Made by a program: the position numbers and the translations under genes
In this document: positions 62,375-64,000 of the stretch, one piece after another
Layout: each line of letters starts with the position of its first letter
Position numbering within the stretch: position 1 is the first letter of the stretch
Source: Streptomyces sp. NBC_01803
GTDB lineage: Bacteria; Actinomycetota; Actinomycetes; Streptomycetales; Streptomycetaceae
Length of the DNA stretch: 64,000 nucleotides
NCBI RefSeq assembly: GCF_035917415.1
Contig: NZ_CP109073.1
Span: 1,657,001 to 1,721,000, forward strand
Reading direction: 5' to 3'
Notes under the pieces: model-generated
Told to the model about the DNA's origin: nothing
Seen by the model: only the letters and a program-made list of their open reading frames with translations
The model's database searches: none

Positions 62375-63132
62375 TCCGCTTTCTCCTCCTCCGGGGCGGG
62401 GCGCGGGACGCGCCGCTCGGGCAGCATCTTCCGGTGTGCGTAGCGCTCGACGGGCGGGGGCTCGTGGCGCACGTCGGCGAGCAGCTCGGTGATGGCGTCC
62501 ATGATGCGGTCCGTCGCCTCGCGCAGCACCTCGGGGGTGGGCTGCCTGCCGTAGAACTCGCCGAGGTCCACCGGCGGTCCCGCGACGACGGTCAGCGTCT
62601 TGCGCGGGAGCAGCCGCAGCCGCTTCTCCCGGACGTAGGGCGGCACCGCCTCGTGGGCGCCCCACTGAGCGACGGGGATGACGGGGGCGCGGGTGATCAG
62701 CGCGACCCGGGCGGCCCCGGACTTGCCCTCCATGGGCCACATCCGCGGGTCGCGGGTGAGCGTTCCCTCGGGGTAGAACGCGACGCATTCGCCCCGGCGG
62801 ACGGCGTCGACGGCGGCCCGGAAGGCGTCGGCGGCGTCCAGGGTGTCGCGGTAGACCGGGATCTGGCCGGTGCCGCGCATGAATCTGCCGACCGGGCCGC
62901 TCTGGAAGAGACTGACCTTTGCCAGAAATCTCGGTGGCCTGCCGGTGTTGTACTGGAAGTGCGCGTAGGAGAGCGGGTCGAGATAGGAGTTGTGATTCAC
63001 CGCGGTGATGAATCCCCCCTCAACGGGAATATGCTCCATTCCCCGCCAGTCTCGACTGAAGAGCAGCAACAGCGGCGGTTTTACCAGAATTGCGGCCAAT
63101 CGGTACCAGAAGCCGATTCTGCGGCGAGACAC
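62371..63132 (-). CDS. plsC: 1-acyl-sn-glycerol-3-phosphate acyltransferase
   Basis: A PlsC-type acyltransferase of about 253 residues from GTG 63132, beginning [16 protein letters not shown]. The HX4D motif is NHNSYLD; EGT is in [18 protein letters not shown] and a later PVIPVAQWG are also present. It makes phosphatidic acid, the substrate of CdsA. Another in-frame ATG at 63237 would add a charged 35-residue N-terminus that does not look conserved. The first hydrophobic segment is [13 protein letters not shown]. It overlaps gpsA by four bases. Confidence 0.9.
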   Translation of the reverse strand: MSRRRIGFWYRLAAILVKPPLLLLFSRDWRGMEHIPVEGGFITAVNHNSYLDPLSYAHFQYNTGRPPRFLAKVSLFQSGPVGRFMRGTGQIPVYRDTLDAADAFRAAVDAVRRGECVAFYPEGTLTRDPRMWPMEGKSGAARVALITRAPVIPVAQWGAHEAVPPYVREKRLRLLPRKTLTVVAGPPVDLGEFYGRQPTPEVLREATDRIMDAITELLADVRHEPPPVERYAHRKMLPERRVPRPAPEEEKAE

Positions 63133-63350
63133 TCGGTCACCATCCCCTCTCGCGCTGCTCCGACGTGGCCTCTTGCGGACCGCCGGACCATCCTCGCCCC
63201 GGGCCCAGGGGCTGTCCAGCGGATCTCTCGTCGTCATGGCGGGGCTCTTTGCACCCTCATGCGCACCCCTCACGCGGGCACCGGAAGGCCGCCGCCGGGC
63301 GGGCCGCCCCTGGCCGGGCCACGGTCGACCAGGGAAAGGAGAATGGCAGC

Positions 63351-64000
63351 ATGCGAGACACGGGATGGTCGCTCATCGTGCCCCTGAAGCCGCTGCCGCT
63401 GGCCAAGAGCAGGCTGGCGCCGGTGGCCGGGGACACTCTGCGGCCCTCGCTCGCGCTGGCCTTCGCCGAGGACACGGTGGCCGCCGCGCTGGCGTGCGCG
63501 GCGGTGCGGGATGTGGCGGTTGTCACGGACGATCCGCTGGCGGGGCGGCGACTGGCGCTGCTGGGCGCCCGGATCGTGCCCGACACCCCGGGCCGGGGGC
63601 TCAACGCCGCGCTGTCGTACGGCGCCGACGCCGTCCGGGCCGCCGCGCCGGGCGCGGCGGTGGCCGCGCTCAACGCCGATCTGCCCGCCCTGCGCCCGGC
63701 GGAGCTGGCGCGGGTGCTCGCGGCGGCGGCGGCGTGCTCGCGGAGCTTTCTGGCGGACGCGGCGGGAATCGGCACCACACTGCTGACGGCGGCGGCCGGA
63801 ACGGCGCTGGCACCGGCGTTCGGCGGGCCTTCGCGGGAGCGGCACCTGGCGTCCGGCGCGGTCGAGCTCGCGCCCACGGGAGTGGACAGCGTCCGGCGGG
63901 ACGTGGACACCGGGGAGGATCTGTGGGCCGCGCTGGCGCTCGGCGTCGGGCCGCGTACGGCGGCGAGCGCGCGGGGGCTTACAGCGTCTGCAAGGTCAGG
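63351..64000 (+). CDS. cofC: 2-phospho-L-lactate (or PEP) guanylyltransferase CofC, 3' end cut by window
   Basis: From ATG 63351, with GGAAAGGAG nine bases upstream, a frame runs without a stop to the window end (216 codons visible). It begins LIVPLKPLPLAKSRLAPVAG, has DVAVVTDDPLAGRRLALLGA and ALNADLPALRPAELARVL, and ends with FGGPSRERHLASGAVELAP and VDTGEDLW. These are CofC blocks: the enzyme makes a guanylylated three-carbon acid for coenzyme F420. Mycobacterial and some other actinobacterial enzymes use phosphoenolpyruvate. The stop should lie just beyond the window. Divergent from plsC. Confidence 0.9.
   Translation, partial: MRDTGWSLIVPLKPLPLAKSRLAPVAGDTLRPSLALAFAEDTVAAALACAAVRDVAVVTDDPLAGRRLALLGARIVPDTPGRGLNAALSYGADAVRAAAPGAAVAALNADLPALRPAELARVLAAAAACSRSFLADAAGIGTTLLTAAAGTALAPAFGGPSRERHLASGAVELAPTGVDSVRRDVDTGEDLWAALALGVGPRTAASARGLTASARS

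Overview
The window is a GC-rich, densely packed stretch of an actinomycete chromosome. The gene content (whiG, nsdA, four tandem signal peptidases, glcP next to smc, glnD-glnK-amtB next to ffh) and the frequent GTG starts point to Streptomyces or a very close relative. It is core chromosome: no insertion sequence, prophage, CRISPR array, rRNA or tRNA gene was found.

Layout, left to right. (a) 1-5.9 kb is an accessory-like zone: a glycerophosphodiesterase, a gamma-aminobutyraldehyde dehydrogenase, an ABC ATPase/permease pair, then a 1.4 kb gene graveyard holding frameshifted remnants of a polyamine ABC transporter (PotD start joined to PotC end), a class III aminotransferase and a GHL10-type glycosyl hydrolase. 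(b) 5.9-9.9 kb is a thiamine uptake operon, thiB-thiP-thiQ, under a clear TPP riboswitch. (c) 9.9-15.5 kb carries rlmN, cdsA, frr, pyrH, tsf and rpsB on the minus strand. (d) 15.9-20.7 kb carries yraN-yifB-dprA-whiG on the plus strand and an M23 peptidase on the minus strand. (e) 20.7-27.4 kb is minus-strand: a DUF2469 gene, sipZ, sipY, sipX, sipW, rplS, trmD, rimM, khpA and rpsP.

(f) 27.5-35.6 kb holds a SprT-like metalloprotein gene, proS (type 3), ffh, and glnD-glnK-amtB preceded by a GlnR operator. (g) 35.8-39.5 kb has nsdA, a primase-polymerase-like protein gene and ftsY. (h) 39.7-52.9 kb runs glcP, smc, a small coiled-coil gene, acyP, a secreted CAP-domain protein gene, mutM, rnc, rpmF, DUF177, a DivIVA-like gene, coaD, rsmD and two unassigned genes. 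(i) 53-64 kb holds recG, a DAK2-domain gene, rpmB, thiD, thiL, a stand-alone Lrp-type sensor domain gene, a DUF3515 lipoprotein gene, ddl, gpsA, plsC and a cofC gene that runs off the end.

The genes serve translation (S2, EF-Ts, RRF, S16, L19, L28, L32, RimM, TrmD, RlmN, RsmD), secretion (Ffh, FtsY, SipW-Z), nitrogen sensing, thiamine supply, DNA processing and repair (DprA, RecG, MutM, Smc) and developmental control (WhiG, NsdA, RNase III/AbsB).

The most unusual feature is structural. The block yraN-yifB-dprA-whiG-M23 is inverted relative to the usual actinobacterial order, in which these genes (except M23) run in the same direction as DUF2469 and rpsB. A 25-bp imperfect inverted repeat (21 matches, including a perfect 14-bp core) lies in exactly the two intergenic regions that would be the breakpoints.
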